From Dromiciops gliroides (taxonomy: Eukaryota; Chordata; Mammalia; Microbiotheria; Microbiotheriidae), in contig NC_057864.1 in assembly GCF_019393635.1 (NCBI RefSeq), positions 442,936,822 through 443,000,821 on the forward strand: a stretch of DNA of 64,000 bases, given 5' to 3'. Every line of letters begins with the position of its first letter. Positions within the stretch are counted from its first letter, which is position 1. Below the pieces are notes generated by a model. The model saw only the letters and a program-made list of their open reading frames with translations. It searched no databases and was not told the DNA's origin. The position numbers were made by a program, and so were the translations under genes. Shown here piece after piece: positions 10,905 through 25,500 of this stretch.

Positions 10905-13467
10905 GGTGGCACAGAAAAAAATATTTATTTTTTTAATTTTTTTTTAAATTTACAGAAAGTAACATCCATTTTTAATATAACACTATTAGACTGGATATTT
11001 GTGGAGAATGGCTATCCAATCACTTAATAAATGGTAAATTTCAAAAAATCTGGCATACCATGGACTTCTAAGAAACCGAATAGCAATTAAAACATGGGCT
11101 TTTTAGAAGGAGTAGCTTTTCTAAGCAAGTTTCAAACAAACCTCCCACTGAACACAAAACAAAGTCTGAGTCAGAATCATGGGCAGTAGCGAGCTTTCAG
11201 TGGCAGAATGATCTCAGGTGCCCAGAGTGAGCCCCCATCTAGCCCACATTCCTCAATTTTATCCACAAAGATATGCTTCCTCATTTTTCCGATCTGAACA
11301 TGAATTAGCCACAAGGAGGTTGCCAAATGGTACCATCACCTTCACTTCCATCTGGCTTTATGTTTTCTATCTTACCATGACATTAAAACCAACTTGCATG
11401 TTAATATTTTTCATGTGTAAAAGCTGAAAATACTGTAAATGACTTTGAAACAGAAACCCATTTCGAGCCTTTATTTTATTTTATGTAGGGGAGAGAGGAT
11501 AAAACCACTCACTGTACAGATTTATTTAACCTGAGATGTAAAGAGCTCTTTCAAATGGCTCCAGCAGTAGAAAACAGATGACAAGAGAATCACAGTGTAG
11601 TAAACACCATGTTATACACCTTAACAAGTAACTTGACTTTATGCCAATGAACAACTCCATTAAAATAGGACTACGGTCAGTTAAAGAAAGAACAGGGTTA
11701 CCTATCTATATGACTCCAAGTGGCACCAATGGCATACTTTAAGGCATTAAAGTTGGGACTAACAGTTCATTTGCTTTTGGATGAGAAGATACACATTTAG
11801 CACAAAGGGACAGGAGTACTTTCAATAAAAATGGTATTCAGATAACCAAGAGCCAGTTCTCAAACCATATACTCCTGTCCCTCTAAATGCCATCCACAGG
11901 AGAGATAAATTGGCATCACTGGGACTCAGAAACACTGGATTTCTGGGGGACATTTTGATCTTGGAGCTGAAAGTAAAATGCTGTGATAATAGCAATAAAA
12001 TTCTTTGTGACTGTGCAAAAGAAACCTATCACAAAACACTTGACAGTAAGGTCTTTTAGATAATGTACTGTTCCTCCACGACACAAAGCTATGTTGAGTG
12101 TTTTAAGAAGGTTGGACTTCTTATTCTGAACCTCAACACTTTGAATACTGCTTCCTACAGGTGGGCTGAATTTCCAAGAGTAGTCTGGGGAGTAAGATGT
12201 GATAAGGAAGGTGGCAACTACATGGTGGGAAGATGAGACAATATTTACAAGAAATATATTACCATGCAATACCAAGACACATGGTAGAAGAACTTGATTT
12301 TAAAACCAAAGAGGTTAAGCAACACCATCAAATGATCTTCAAGTTAAGAAACCAACAGGAGACCCTCAAGAAATGCTATCAAACTAAAAGGTTGTGCTAA
12401 TAAGAGTATGTTTTTCATGGGCTGGATAAGTGTTAGGAATTGAAGTAGAAATCATCAATCTCCCCAGTTGGGAATTTTAATTTAGAATTTTTCTCCACCA
12501 GACTCTTTGGGGAAAATATCAAGGTGAAAATAGCAAAGCAGGAATATAAAGAAATCCCTGTCAATTCATGGGAGAGGTGGGAACTTAAGCACCACACCTG
12601 TATTCTATTTAAGAAAAGAAGTAATTAAAAACTGGAAGTGGAAAGGTGTCTTAAATCTGGATGGCTGACTTCCAACAGGTTAAAAATATTAGGCAGACAA
12701 GGTTGAAAAACAGACTCTACACAGTTATTAGAAAAAAAATACTTTAAGCCTTTGAACTGAGTACAATATGAAATACAAGATTAAAAAACAACATGGTTTT
12801 AATCATATTACAGTTTTACTAAGTCTGACATAAGACTATAATTTTCAAGTATATTTTCTTGGGATTGGCTATAATGGGTACTCTCAAAATAAGAGTAAGG
12901 ACACTAGGTCACAAAGCCCCAATTCCTAGCACCACAGAGTTTTAAAACATTAGAGAAATTGAATGACACTACAAATAGATGAACTGCTAGTTTTGCTCTA
13001 TGTAAGAATATTATTCAGGCTAAATTGCCAAAATCTAGTTCCAAACCAAATAGCTCTAAGTTGTCATACTTCTTTGTTTGGAATTCCATTTCACTATCTT
13101 AATGTAAATATGATGGCTCACAATGAAATGTTCTACTTGTTGGAGCTATGAAAAAAAAAACACCAACAAACAAGATGGAAACATAGTTTGGATAAACTGA
13201 GGTCCCCAAAATGAAAAAGCAAAAAAGTCATCTCCTGGAAAAAGGTGGGGAGACAGCTCAATGAAAGTCACACTTTCACCAACGTATCTGAAGAATATTT
13301 GTAAGAAGTAGGCTTTGACTAGCCATCAAGCTGCCGCCTGACACTTCTGGCCCCAAATTCAACCTGAGGCAGGAAGATGACACCGAACAGACAACACACA
13401 AAGAGCAAATAACTCCCAACTCCCTTCCCTGCAGGGTGCTCTCCAGCAGTTGTTCAAAAGGTGAGCA
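10905..13467 (-). other. SIKE1: Probable SIKE1 3' UTR
   Basis: This tract follows the SIKE1 stop codon directly and is the longest stretch of the window without any recognisable SINE, L2 or L1. Candidate poly(A) signals (AATAAA on the minus strand) lie at 10924-10929, 11470-11475 and 11521-11526. The first would give a 3' UTR of about 2.5 kb; which signal is used cannot be told from sequence alone. Confidence 0.55.
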
Positions 13468-13569
13468 TTATTTGGTGACTTGGGAAGCACTCTCCATTGA
13501 GTCTTCCTTCCTCACCTGGAGAGACTCACTACTGATGGACAACAGTTCCCGAAGCTCCTTGTTTTCAAG
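13468..13569 (-). CDS. SIKE1: SIKE1 coding exon 5 (residues 175-207, stop)
   Basis: It opens after the acceptor TTTTACAG and encodes [14 protein letters not shown] and the serine-rich tail up to TAA at 13468-13470. Phase is 0, so it joins exon 4 exactly between QLE and LEN. Confidence 0.96.
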   Translation of the reverse strand, partial: LENKELRELLSISSESLQVRKEDSMESASQVTK

Positions 13570-16500
13570 CTGTAAAACAAAAAGTTGTTTGGACATTTCA
13601 TCTTTTGTTCCCCTAGAAAATATCACCAAACACAATCTTTGGGGCCAAGGATACAAACTTTTCATTTTGAAGAAAGAATGGGCTCTGACCAAGGACCAAA
13701 CTTGAGACCTGAGGGATTGTGCATCCCTGGCAAAATCAGAAAGTGACACTCCCTGTGTGTTTTTGTCCATTAGAATCTCTGAGCTTTTACTGTAATGTTA
13801 CTTGATTTATTATATAAATAATCCCTATGTGCCATAGAAAATGGAAAACTTAGTGCCAGAAAATATGTGCATTTATTTTTAAAAAGTGATTTTTTTTTAA
13901 AAGAGTACCCCTTGTTCTAGCCTCTTATTCTGGGCAACAGCCTACTTTGCTTACCTCAGTTTTCTTCCACTGAAGATTTCCTATTAGAAGGTTGACATTT
14001 CACATCAAAATTAGGCTTTTTCTCCCCCTTTCTAAATGTTTTCTTGGTGGTTCCCTTCACCTCAGTTATACATGTCTGAGCTAGAAGGGGCCTTAAAGAT
14101 CATCCAGACAAATCTACTTAGCTAAACTCTTTAACCTGGCATTCAAGACTTCCATCCTACCACCACCCTACCACCTTCTTCTAGGCCCAGCTCAAAGGTC
14201 ATTTTCATGAAGACTCAATCCCCTGCATTTTCCAATAAGAAATGATCCATCTATTTTTTAGGATCTCACAGAGTCACAGGCTTCAAGTTAGAAGGAGGAA
14301 CCAACAAATCCAACCCATACCCCAATTCGGTTTTCAATTAAATAAGCACTTCGTGTAAGGGATTCATATGTGGGAGGCACTACACTAAGTGCAGGATACA
14401 GACAAGTGGAAGCATCCCTGTGCTTAAGTAGCTTACATCCTACTGGGAAGAAGGAACAAGCACATCAAAATACATACTGAGCAAATACATGGTAACACAA
14501 AGGGCACGAATCCCTTATCCGACTTTTGCTCAAAGTTCTCCATGGATGGGGAAAGCACCACTTTCTGAGGCAGTTCACTAGCACTCTAATTACATGGCAT
14601 TTTCTCCTTACGTCAGTCCTAAATATGACTCTGTGCATCTTCCCCCTGAAGCTACACAATAGTGAGCCTCATCTTTCTTCCACCTAAAAACTCTCTTCTG
14701 ATTACTAGATGGCAGTTGCCTTGTTTCATCCCACTCTTCCTTCTCCTGGGTAAATGTCCCCATTTCCTTCAATTGGTCTTCACATGACACAGTCCTAAGT
14801 AGCTGTAAGTTGTCCTACTTTTTCATCTTCTATGACACTGCTCTCTCCCAGCTTCCTTAACTGACTAAATGATTCTCTTCTGTGCCCTTTACTGGATCAT
14901 CATTCATCTCCCACTCCCTAAGCACAGATGTCCCCCAAGTATGTGTTTAATAAATGTTGGCTAATTATCCTAGGTCACCATCTCCTCTTTATCTATACCC
15001 CCTCTCAAAGCAATCTCAACAGCTCCAGTGGATTGAAAATTGGAACATTATCCCATCTCCAAGGCTAGGCTTCAGATCTATCACCCATTTTCCATAATCT
15101 TTCAGATATCACTGACAATAACTTAGCAATCATGCCTACTAGTTCTTTCAGAACTGGGGGGTGGGGGGGAAATGTAGTTCATTTGGGCTAGGTGACTTGA
15201 ATTCATCCTGAAGAACAAGGTGTTCTCTAACTCCTTATTTATACTAGCTACAAACTCTATTAGCCATTTTTGTTCTTTTTCTCAGTCCAAAGGTCATTCT
15301 CTTCAGTACAGAAAACAGAAGTGTAATAAGGATTAGTAATTACGATATAATTAAAAAGTTCTGACCCCTCTTTTATTATCAGTCTCAACTGCCCCGAGCA
15401 GCCATCTGCCCTGGGCTTTTCCCTTTAACTCACTACAATTATTTAAAACAAAAATAAAACTTTTTTCCCCTTGTCCCTAGATTTCCTTGTCAGCCTGAGC
15501 TCTTTTGACCTTACTATACTTGTACCATGCTTTTCTATTTATACTTTGATACCTGCCCTTCCTTTCATCTTGTGTATATGAGAATCTAAGATCCTCTGTA
15601 TATGGACAAGTCTCTGCATACAATGTTTTTTTTCTTTTTCACTAGAATCTTTGCCTTTGTACTTTCAGAATTTTGTTCTTCAGTTTTCTATCTCCCCTTG
15701 TTCGACTTAGCCAACAGAATTTTAGTCCACTAAGTCCTATTTTTCCTTCCTTTGAGCCCCTTGAAATCTGCTCTGCCAAAATCTTGGGTGTGTATTAGAT
15801 TGTGCCCAGCTATCTTTTCTATCACAGACACTACAATTTAGTGGTAAGCCCTTTTCCACCAGGACCTATCAGTTTGTGATGAAATAATGAGATTTAGCAG
15901 ATACTCAAAGACCCACCAGGAGATTAATCTAGACTGACTGAATCAAGTGAGAGTGATTAACTGCTGATTAGCCTACTTCAAGTTAACTGGATTGTAATCA
16001 CACCTTGAGAACACTTTCAGAACCAATGATTTGGATGATGCCAACCAATCAGCTTGAAGCAGTGTGTAAGGACTGCCTCTGTTCCAGAACTATAAAAAGC
16101 TTCCACAGTCAGCTTTCTGGACAGTTCCTGATTAAAGTAGGCTCCTGGAGGAGGACTTGAGGAAGAACCCAACCAGGCTGGAACTCTATGTGAGATAGGT
16201 TTTTTCTTAACTTTCTGAACTCCTTGTGAACACCTGTATGCTTTAATAAATGTTTAATGCCCAGAGACTGGTGCTGAAGCTTCTAATTTAAGGCGACCAC
16301 AATTTAGATTTTAAACATCACAAGTTCTACCCCAGAAACTAGTTCTTCTCTGTTGATGAGAATCAGATGCTGAATAGAAATTCTTCTTCTTCTTGATGTC
16401 TCTACCCTTTGAACAATGAAATGACCATTAAGGCCAGCCAAAAAATTATTACTTGGTCTACTTTTGGTAAAGAGTGCTCTAGTAGATATCTAGATAATTA

Positions 16501-19500
16501 AAGTTTTGCCATCATTACTACATTATGCCTTTGTGCTAGGCTTGTTATCTGTTTTCAGAACTAATCTGTTTTGTTATTCTGTGCAGGATTATCTGTGGCT
16601 TACTTTTATTTTTTTTAAGTCTTGCCATCATGAATCCTTTAGAGTTGTCTTGGATCACTGTATTGATCAGAGTAGCTAAGATTGCCTAGTTGATCATCTT
16701 TATAATATTGCTGTTATTGTGTACCATGTTCTCCTGGTTCTGCTCACTTTACTTTGCATCAGTTAATATGGCTTCAGTTTGTTCTGAAACCATCCTTCTT
16801 GTCATTTCTTATAGCACAAGAGTATTCCATCACAAACATATATATATATATATATGATATACATACATACATATATATATGATATACTCTTTTTTTTAAA
16901 GTGAGGCAATTGGGGTTAAGTGACTTGCCCAAGGTCACACAGCTAATAAGTGTCAAGTATCTGAGGCCACATTTGAACTCAGGTCCTCCTGACTCCAGGG
17001 CCAGTGCTCTATCCACTGTGCCACGTAGCTGCCCCTATGATATACTCTTTTAAAAAAAAGTATTATTTTTAACTTGAATTTTTTAAAAAATTTTCAGTTC
17101 TGAATTCTCTTCCTCCTTCCATGCCCTACTCCACCCACTGAGAAGGCAAGTAATGTATCAATTACAAATGTGAAATCATGCAAAACATGTTTCCATATTA
17201 GCAGTGTTGAAAAAAATAAGCAAGAAAAGTAAAGTGAAAAAATTATACTTAGATCTGCATTCAATAGTTCATCAGTTCTCTCTCTGGAGGTGGATAGCAT
17301 TTTTCATCATGAGTCCTTTAGAGTTGTCTTGGTTCATTGTATTGATCAGAGAAGCTACAATTGCCTAGTTGCTCATCTTTACAATATTGCTGTTGCTGTG
17401 TACAATGTTCTGGCTTTGCTCACTTCACTTTGCATCAGTTCACATAAATCTTCCCAGGTTTTTCTGAAATCATCCTGGCCTGTCATTTCTTATAGTACAA
17501 TAGTATCCCATCATATGTGGCATACTCTTGATAACAGTCATGCTTCTGTTTCAGTCTCCATGATTTGTACCTATTCTACATTATTTGCTTACCCTGGTTC
17601 CCTGAAGTTTTTTTACATTAAATATCTTTTCTTCTACAATGCTACCTACTTTCTCTTCAGGTACCTCTTCTTCTCCCCCTTTTATCTATATGGTTGATTT
17701 TGAATAAGGTATAACCAGAATAATATTCTGGTCTTGGGTCTCATATGACCAAATCTCAGTAATACCTATGTGATGTTTAAAATCTAATCCCAGTAATGCA
17801 GGGGAGGGGGCAGCTAGATGGCACAGTGGATAAAACACTGGCCCTGGAGTCAGGAGGATCTGAGTTCAAATCCAGCCTTAGACACTTGACACTTACTGGC
17901 TGTGGGACCCTGGGCAAGTCACTTAACCCCCATTGCCCTGCAAAAAAACCCAAAAAAACCAAACCAAACCAAACCAAACAAACAAAAAAATCTAATCCCA
18001 GGGGCAGCTAGATGGCTCAGTGGTAAAGCACAGGCCCTGGATTCAGGACCTGAGTTCAAATCCAGGCTCAGACACTTGACACTTACTAGCTGTGTGGCCC
18101 TGGGCAAGTCACTTAACCCTCACTGCCCTGAAAAAAAAGAAAATCTAATCCCATTATTTTATCACACCTATGAGGCCAAATCTGCTGCCTTATATTAGAA
18201 GTTTGTTTTCTTTCTTGCCCAAACTTTGTGCATGTGTATGTAAACATTTGAGAGTATGGGCCTGGCCCTTTTCTTGGATTTTTATCTCTTATGAACCAAT
18301 CCTGTGAACCAATGGATGCCTCAGTTACTAATCTTTTTCAACAACAGCTATACCCTATGGTTAGAGGTGTCAAACTCCTGAATTCAAAACTGCCAAGGCT
18401 GTGGGAACCAGATTAACATGTCACTGGGAAATGTTTTAACAAAACGAAAATACAACACAGATAATGTTAATTTGTGGTTTTCAAAGGCTAGCTATATGCT
18501 AGAGTTTCTAGTTGAGTTTGACACTACTGTACTATAGTATTTACGTTGGTGGCTATGTTTTGGGTAGTTTTCTCTCTCTCCTATCACTTTTGTTTTTTGC
18601 AGGGAAAAGAGGGTCAAGTGACTTGCCCAGGGTCACACAGCTAGTAAGTGTCAAGTGTCTGAGGCTGGATTTGAATTCAGATCCTCCTGACTCCAGGATC
18701 AGTGCTTTATCCACTGTGCCATCTAGCTGCCCCCTCCCCTGTCACTTTTTTTAAGTGACTTGCCCAGGGTCACACAGCTAGTAAGTGTCAACTATCTGAG
18801 GCTGGATTTGAACTCAGGTCCTCCTGACTCCAGGCCCAGTGCTCTTATCCACTGTGCCACCTAGCTGCCCCTTCCCCTATCACATTTTTTTTTTTTTTTG
18901 CAGGGCAATGGAGGTTAAGTGACTTGCCCAGGGTCACACAGCCAGAACATGTCAAGTGTCTGAGACTGGATTTGAACTCAGGAACTCCCGAATCCAGGGC
19001 CGGTGCTTTATCCACTGCACCACCTAGCCGCCCCCTTCCCCTATCACTTTTAATTCAGTTTTTAGGTCAACTGTTCTTCAAAACTACACAAATCCAAAGT
19101 TTTTTTAGATGGCACTCAAGGGATTTACAACCTGGCTCCAAATTTCCTTTCCTGTATTATATTACACAACTACTCAATAGGAACCTAATACTCTAATCAA
19201 TCTAGACTATGAACTTGTTTCCTGAAAAGACACTGACTTTATCACTTCTTTACCTTTTATTCATGCTTTCTCCACTTAGAATTCTATCCCCTCATCAATT
19301 CCTAGAGAAACTACCTATCCTTTAAGGTCCTACTCAGATTCCCTCTTCTCTGATGGCTCCCAGATCATCCCAGCCAGCTCTTCCTTTCTCTGCTCATTAT
19401 AGCATTTAGTTTATATAAGTTATGTGGAAACCATAATATGGTCTTGTAATATAACTGCATTATTTCACTTTATTATCCTTCCTGTGGTTTATGCTCCAGA

Positions 19501-22500
19501 CAAACTGGACTACTCATAGCCTGCCTCTGAACTCTCATTCAGGTCCCACTTTTCTAACCTCTATGCCTTTACCTACAACTTCCCTATACCTGAACTGCCC
19601 TCTCTCCTCTTTTTCTGTTGAAATTTTCTTTCCAGATCCATATCAAATGCTTGTGGCCTTGAATAACATTATATGTACCTTGCTTTAATGTGTGTGTTAC
19701 AGACACAGACACATACCCCTTCTCTTCCTGGAAACTGATTTATCAAAGTTTTCATGTCCCTTGATCAGAACCTCCACACTATCCAGCAATTATATAAATG
19801 TTAATAACATTATTTGTACCTTTCCTTTGCATAAATATATAGAAGATACAAAAGTTATTCCCATTTATATAATGTAAAAAATTATATATATATATTATAT
19901 ATATATACATAATCGTACATATATATTTATATGTATCTGGCCTCAGACATACACTGTCTTGTGACCTTGAGCAAGTCATTCAACCTCAGTATTCTAGGAA
20001 ACTCTCTAAGAATATAAGTTTCAAGAAGGGTACTAACATGCATTGGCAGTTTCCTCACCAGGGAGTTAACTATTTCAGTGAAATCATAGACCAGTCCCCA
20101 TCCGTGTCCCTATGTATACAAACACACAGACATGTTCATTGTATTTTGAATGAAAGTTTTATTATATTATTGTACTACATGTGTGTGAACTTGTGAAGGG
20201 CTGGCCAGAGTGTCGGGATGTTCTGAGTTCAAGTCCTGCCTTTGAACCATCCTACCTTTGTGACCATGGATAATTCACTTGACCTCTCAGTCCCCAGACA
20301 ACTCTCTAAATGGATAAATTGTAGAACAGTTTCTGATTTTAACTGGCAGAGGAACTTTCCTTCCACCAGTGAATTTATAGATCTGAACGGGGGAGGGGGA
20401 CTCTTTTTTAACATAAAAACTCTACTCATAAGAAATCCTTAATAGATGTTAGTTGAACTGAAATTGGTTAGTCACCTTTGCTAGCAGGCCCGACAATTCA
20501 ATCCAAAAACCTTGTTAAGGAACTACTCGCTCACTGTATGAGCTCCTCGAATATGGGGATCATGTTGTGTTTTTGTCTTTGTATCCCTTCTACTTCATAC
20601 CTATTTCAGTGGATCTGTGACCTCATCAAAATGATCCCCTCTCCAGTAGGGAAAATTGCAACCCATCCAACCTCTTTCTCCATGACTCTTGTCCTTCTCC
20701 CCCAGGCCTCTTAACTGGGACTAACGGAGCACATAAGCTGACTCTGCTCTTGCTACCTGACCTTACTTCCTTGGGTAGTCATACACCTCTGATATGTTCT
20801 ACACAGCTCTTTGTGTGCATTTTGTTTAGTTATGTCTACCATACAGCATTCCAGTGTTATATGGATAACTACCATTTTGATATCACTGAAGTTCTATTTC
20901 AGGATTTGTGGTCATATGGTCTTACTGGAAGAATAATGGTATTAAAAAGATATGCATGGAGTTTGGCCCCAAAGAATGTATGAGAAGGCACTACCTCCTT
21001 TTTAGATTTGAAGACAATGAGTATGGAATGATGGAGGTGTCAGACATTTTTGACATGTTGGTTAATTTTGTTATAAAGGAGTAAGGAGAGGGCAGTGGGA
21101 GATGCTGAAAATGTAAAAACAAAAGATATTAAAGTTTATTTTGAAAAATAAAACATGCATGGTATAAAATGTAAGTATGGTAAAAGTCTAGATATGGGGT
21201 TGAAGGCTAGATTAATTAAGGACAGTTTCATAAAGAAGAAAAGATTTGAACTGGTCCTTGAAGTATGGGTAAACTTGGATAGACATTCAATGCAAAGGAA
21301 TCAACATGAATAAAGGCACAAGTAGGAATGAACATATGTTAAGTGAAATCAATATGACCACAATGTAGGGCATCTAATGTAAGAACTGGGAAATGAGTTT
21401 GAACAATAAGGGTGGAGTCAGATTATGGATGACCTTGAAAGGATAGAGTTTAGACTTGATGGAAAGCCTAAAGGTGATATGATAAAAGCAGGATTTTTAA
21501 AAAATTTTGTCTGGTAGTAATATGGATGAATGGATTGGAAAGAAGAGAAACTGAAAACAGGAAGATCAGCAGGAAGCATGAAGTAAGGTTGCTTAAATCA
21601 TTGTGGCGGAGTGAAAGGAATAGCTGTAAAAGACATTTTCTTTTTTTTTTTTTGTGGGGCAATGGGGGTTAAGTGACTTGCCCAGGGTCACACAGCCAGT
21701 AAGTGTCAAGTGTCTGGGGCCGGATTTGAACTCAGGAACTCCTGAATCCAGGGCCGGTGCTTTATCCATTGCACCACCTAGCTGCCCCCTGTAAAAGACA
21801 TTTTCAAGTTTGTACCCGGTGACTGACCAGATACGGGGGCCTAATGAATTAAGTATGAATTTAAAATTTGATAAGCTAGACTAGACTGTAAGCTTCTTGA
21901 GGACAGAGACTAGATCTTATACTTCTTTGTATCATTAGGATCTAGTCCCACCCTACAGATAATAGGCCCTCAATAAATGTTAATGATTTGAGAATAACTG
22001 TGGCATTGACAGAAATAGAGACAATGGAAGGAGGAGATAATTTTGGAGAAAAGACAATGTCTTTGGTTTTGGAAATGATTCTAAAATAGTGATAAGAACA
22101 CCCAAGTGAAGGCATCCAGGATAAGTTAGAGACCTGGCATTGGAGTGGAATATGAAGGCAGAACTTGTAGCAAAATGATAAAGGGCTTTTTTACTTTAAT
22201 TGCAGATATCAGCAAAGGCTTCCTTGTTCTAGAAAGTTACACTGCATAAAGGAGTTGCTGGTTAAATGAGATATTGTTTTGTACGATAAATGTGTAGAAA
22301 AGTCTGAATACTAATGAAATACAAATTACTGAATATTTTCACAGAAACATAGCTTTGTTACTTTGAAAACAAACTGTTAAAATATTTCTAGATATAACAT
22401 ATAAAGTTCCTATTGGGTCTGTCTTTAAAAAATAAGTGGCTCATCTGTAATAAGTAGTATCCACCAGAATAGAAATAATGGTCTTAAAAATAATTTTCTT

Positions 22501-25500
22501 CAGTTGGTTAGACATGCCTCTATAATTTCATTTTCTTTTCTTAGGTCAAGGGTAAATTTAGAAAAATAAGTTTCAGCTCAGCCCTGGTAGAATTATTCCT
22601 GATTCAAAAAGAATAGTCTAAATTAACAAGGCTTTATTATGAACTTAAATGCTCCATTAAATGTAACGTTCTCTAAACTAACTGAGGATAACTCAGCCTG
22701 TTACCTTTCTAAGGAAAAAAAAATGCAACTGTCATGACAGCAACAGCTGTATGACAAAGGTAAGAAGGACCACGCTGTAGAAGAGACAGCTGACTTTAGT
22801 CAGAGGTTTGAGACCAGGGCTGAAGTCTGCCTATGACAGCCATGGGTTATGTAACCCTGGACAAGTCACTTAATGTTTCACGGGTTCCACATAACTCTCT
22901 ATTACTCTAGATTATAGAACAGCTGCTGATTTGTATTGGTAAAAGTTATTTCTTTAACAGGTGTTCTCTAAATAGGTTTAGGCCAAAACCCAAAACCCTT
23001 GCAGAGGCAGGGAATTATATAACATACCCTGTTTAGTAGACTATCTCTATTTTATATGACAAAATATATGCGTTAATATGCCAAAACCCAAACTTCTCAG
23101 GGAACAATTAGGTAGCTAATTTTTGTTGTTGAGGCATTTCAGTTGTGTCTGACTTTGTTCTTGGCAAAGATACTGGAGTAGTTTTCCATTTCCTTCTCCA
23201 GCTCATTTTTTCAGATGAAGAAACTAAGGCAAATAAGGTTAACTGACTTGCCCAGGGTCCCCCACCTTCTAACTGTTTGAGGCTGGATCTCAACTCAGGA
23301 AGATGAGTCTTCCTGACTCCAGGCTTAGGGGCTGCCCAGGTGACTCTTAGTTAGCTATATAACTAGCATTTAGGTAGCACTTTAACATTTGCAAAAAACT
23401 TTAAAAATATTATCTCATTTTTTCTTTATTATAACTCTGGAAAGTAGGTGCCATTATTAATTCCAGTTTATAGGTTAGGAAACAGGCAGACAGGTTAAGT
23501 GACTTGCCCAGGGTCACACAGCTAGCAAATGTCAGAGGCTTTATTCGAACTCAGGACTTTCTGATTGCAGGCCCAGTGATCTTTGCCCAGTGTACCACAG
23601 AGCTGCACAGGATCACAGAACTACTTAGTGTAAAGTGTCTGAGGCTGAATTCAAACTCAGGTCCTCCTGAATCCAAGGCTGATGCTTTATCCACTGTGCC
23701 ACCTAGCTGGCCCCGATTAATATCCTTTCAAACACAAACAGGCCTACTTAGAAATCCTTAAATAATGCCTGCATGGAACTTGTATTCTACAAATTTTATT
23801 TGCATCACCTCTCTGTCAGGGTGTGGGTAGACTTCCTTACCATTGGTCTTTTTTTTTTTTTCCTTTTTGGGTGGGGCAATGAGGGTTAAGTGACTTGTCC
23901 AGGGTCACATAGCTAGTAAGTGTCAAGTATCTGAGGCTGGATTTGAACTCAGGTACTCCTGAATCCAGGGCCAGTGCTTTATCCACTGTGCCACCTAGCT
24001 GCCCCCTATCCTACAAATTTTAAACAAGCACATTTAGAAAGGAGAAAAAGATGTAGTCTTAGCCTAATCCTACTGCTAGAAATTGCATTTAAAGGATTAG
24101 GTAGTCTCTAGTTAATCTAGCTGAGTATCACAACATTGACATTTTGCTTCTAGCCACCTGAGTGATGAATTTTGTTTTGTCTTTTTTTTAGTGAGGCAAT
24201 TGGGGTTAAGTGACTTGCCTAAGGTCACACAGCTAGGAAGTGTTAAGTGTCTGAGGCCGGATTTGAACTCAGGTCCTTCTGACTCCAGGGCCGGTGCTCT
24301 ATCCACTGCGCCACCTAGCTGCCCCTAGTGATGAATTTTTTAAAGTGCACCTCTTTGAAGTTCTTTTGCATACTCCTTCCCAACAACTGACTACCCAACA
24401 ATTGACTTATTCTGCAATTCTGTTCTTTCCTTCCCTGAAATATTTAGTTCAGCTTCTTTGACTGTTTGTTAGGATTCTTGGACATTCACTGCAAAAAGAA
24501 AACTCTTGCACAAAAGAATACAAAGCAACTTCCCTTCTGTGATCAAAACTCACCTTGTGCTGAACAGGCCTAATAGCTATGGCCAAGAGGAGCTTTCTAT
24601 TAATATAATTGACTGGCAGGAACAGAAACAAGAAGAGAAAAAAGATAGGAAATTAGAAAACAGAGTTCACTATGCTCCTCTGTAGAAAATATTCACGTCA
24701 GCCATGAAATCTCCTATAGATAGTTTCTTCCTAGGAATCATTAAGCCATAAGGGCCCTGAGAACAGCAATCAGTCAACTTCTATTTTAAAATATTATTTT
24801 TAGAAAATGTGATTAAGAGATTTTATGCATTCTAAAGTGTTATTTATTTAGACTCAGGCTCAATGTTCAAGCCAAACTGAACTACTTTATCTTTCTTGAA
24901 AAAGGTGTCACCTTTTCATTTCCATATCTATAAGTAAGCCATCCTCTAAATTCAAATGTATTGCCTCATCTGTCTTTCAGAATCCATAATTTCCTATAAG
25001 GTTCAACCTCCTCTGTGAAATTTTCACCAATCACCACTACAAATTATTAGTTTTCTCTCTCCCTCTTCAAATATTCCTAGAGCTCTTTCTCTGAGCTCTC
25101 CTTTGCTCTTTTCTCTCCTACCCTGAATTATACTTGTCTATGTTAACATTACCATCCTAGTATAATTTATATAGTGACTACTTCTACCTCAGAACTGCAC
25201 CAAAAACCAACTAGAAACTTGTGAGCAAAAGGAAAGGGGTACATGAATACAAGCAAACGAAGAGATTCTCAGTACAACCACATAAAGGCTCCAGATGCAT
25301 GTACCCAAAAGTCTCTGTGTCCAAAAGAAGCAAGAATCATAGACCGCCATAACAAAGTTCCAGGGAGTTAAGAAACACAAAGCTGGCCAACCACTCAAAC
25401 CAAAAATCCAGCAGAGGTAGTGTCTGGCTCTGCTACAAAGCGCTAATTCAGGAATAAGCCTGGAGAAATGAAAAAAGCAAAGAAAGCTACAAAAGGATTA

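Noticed and set aside
17781-19052. CRISPR-like spaced repeats
   Set aside because: The regularly spaced repeats are SINE copies separated by shared target-site duplications in a mammalian genome.
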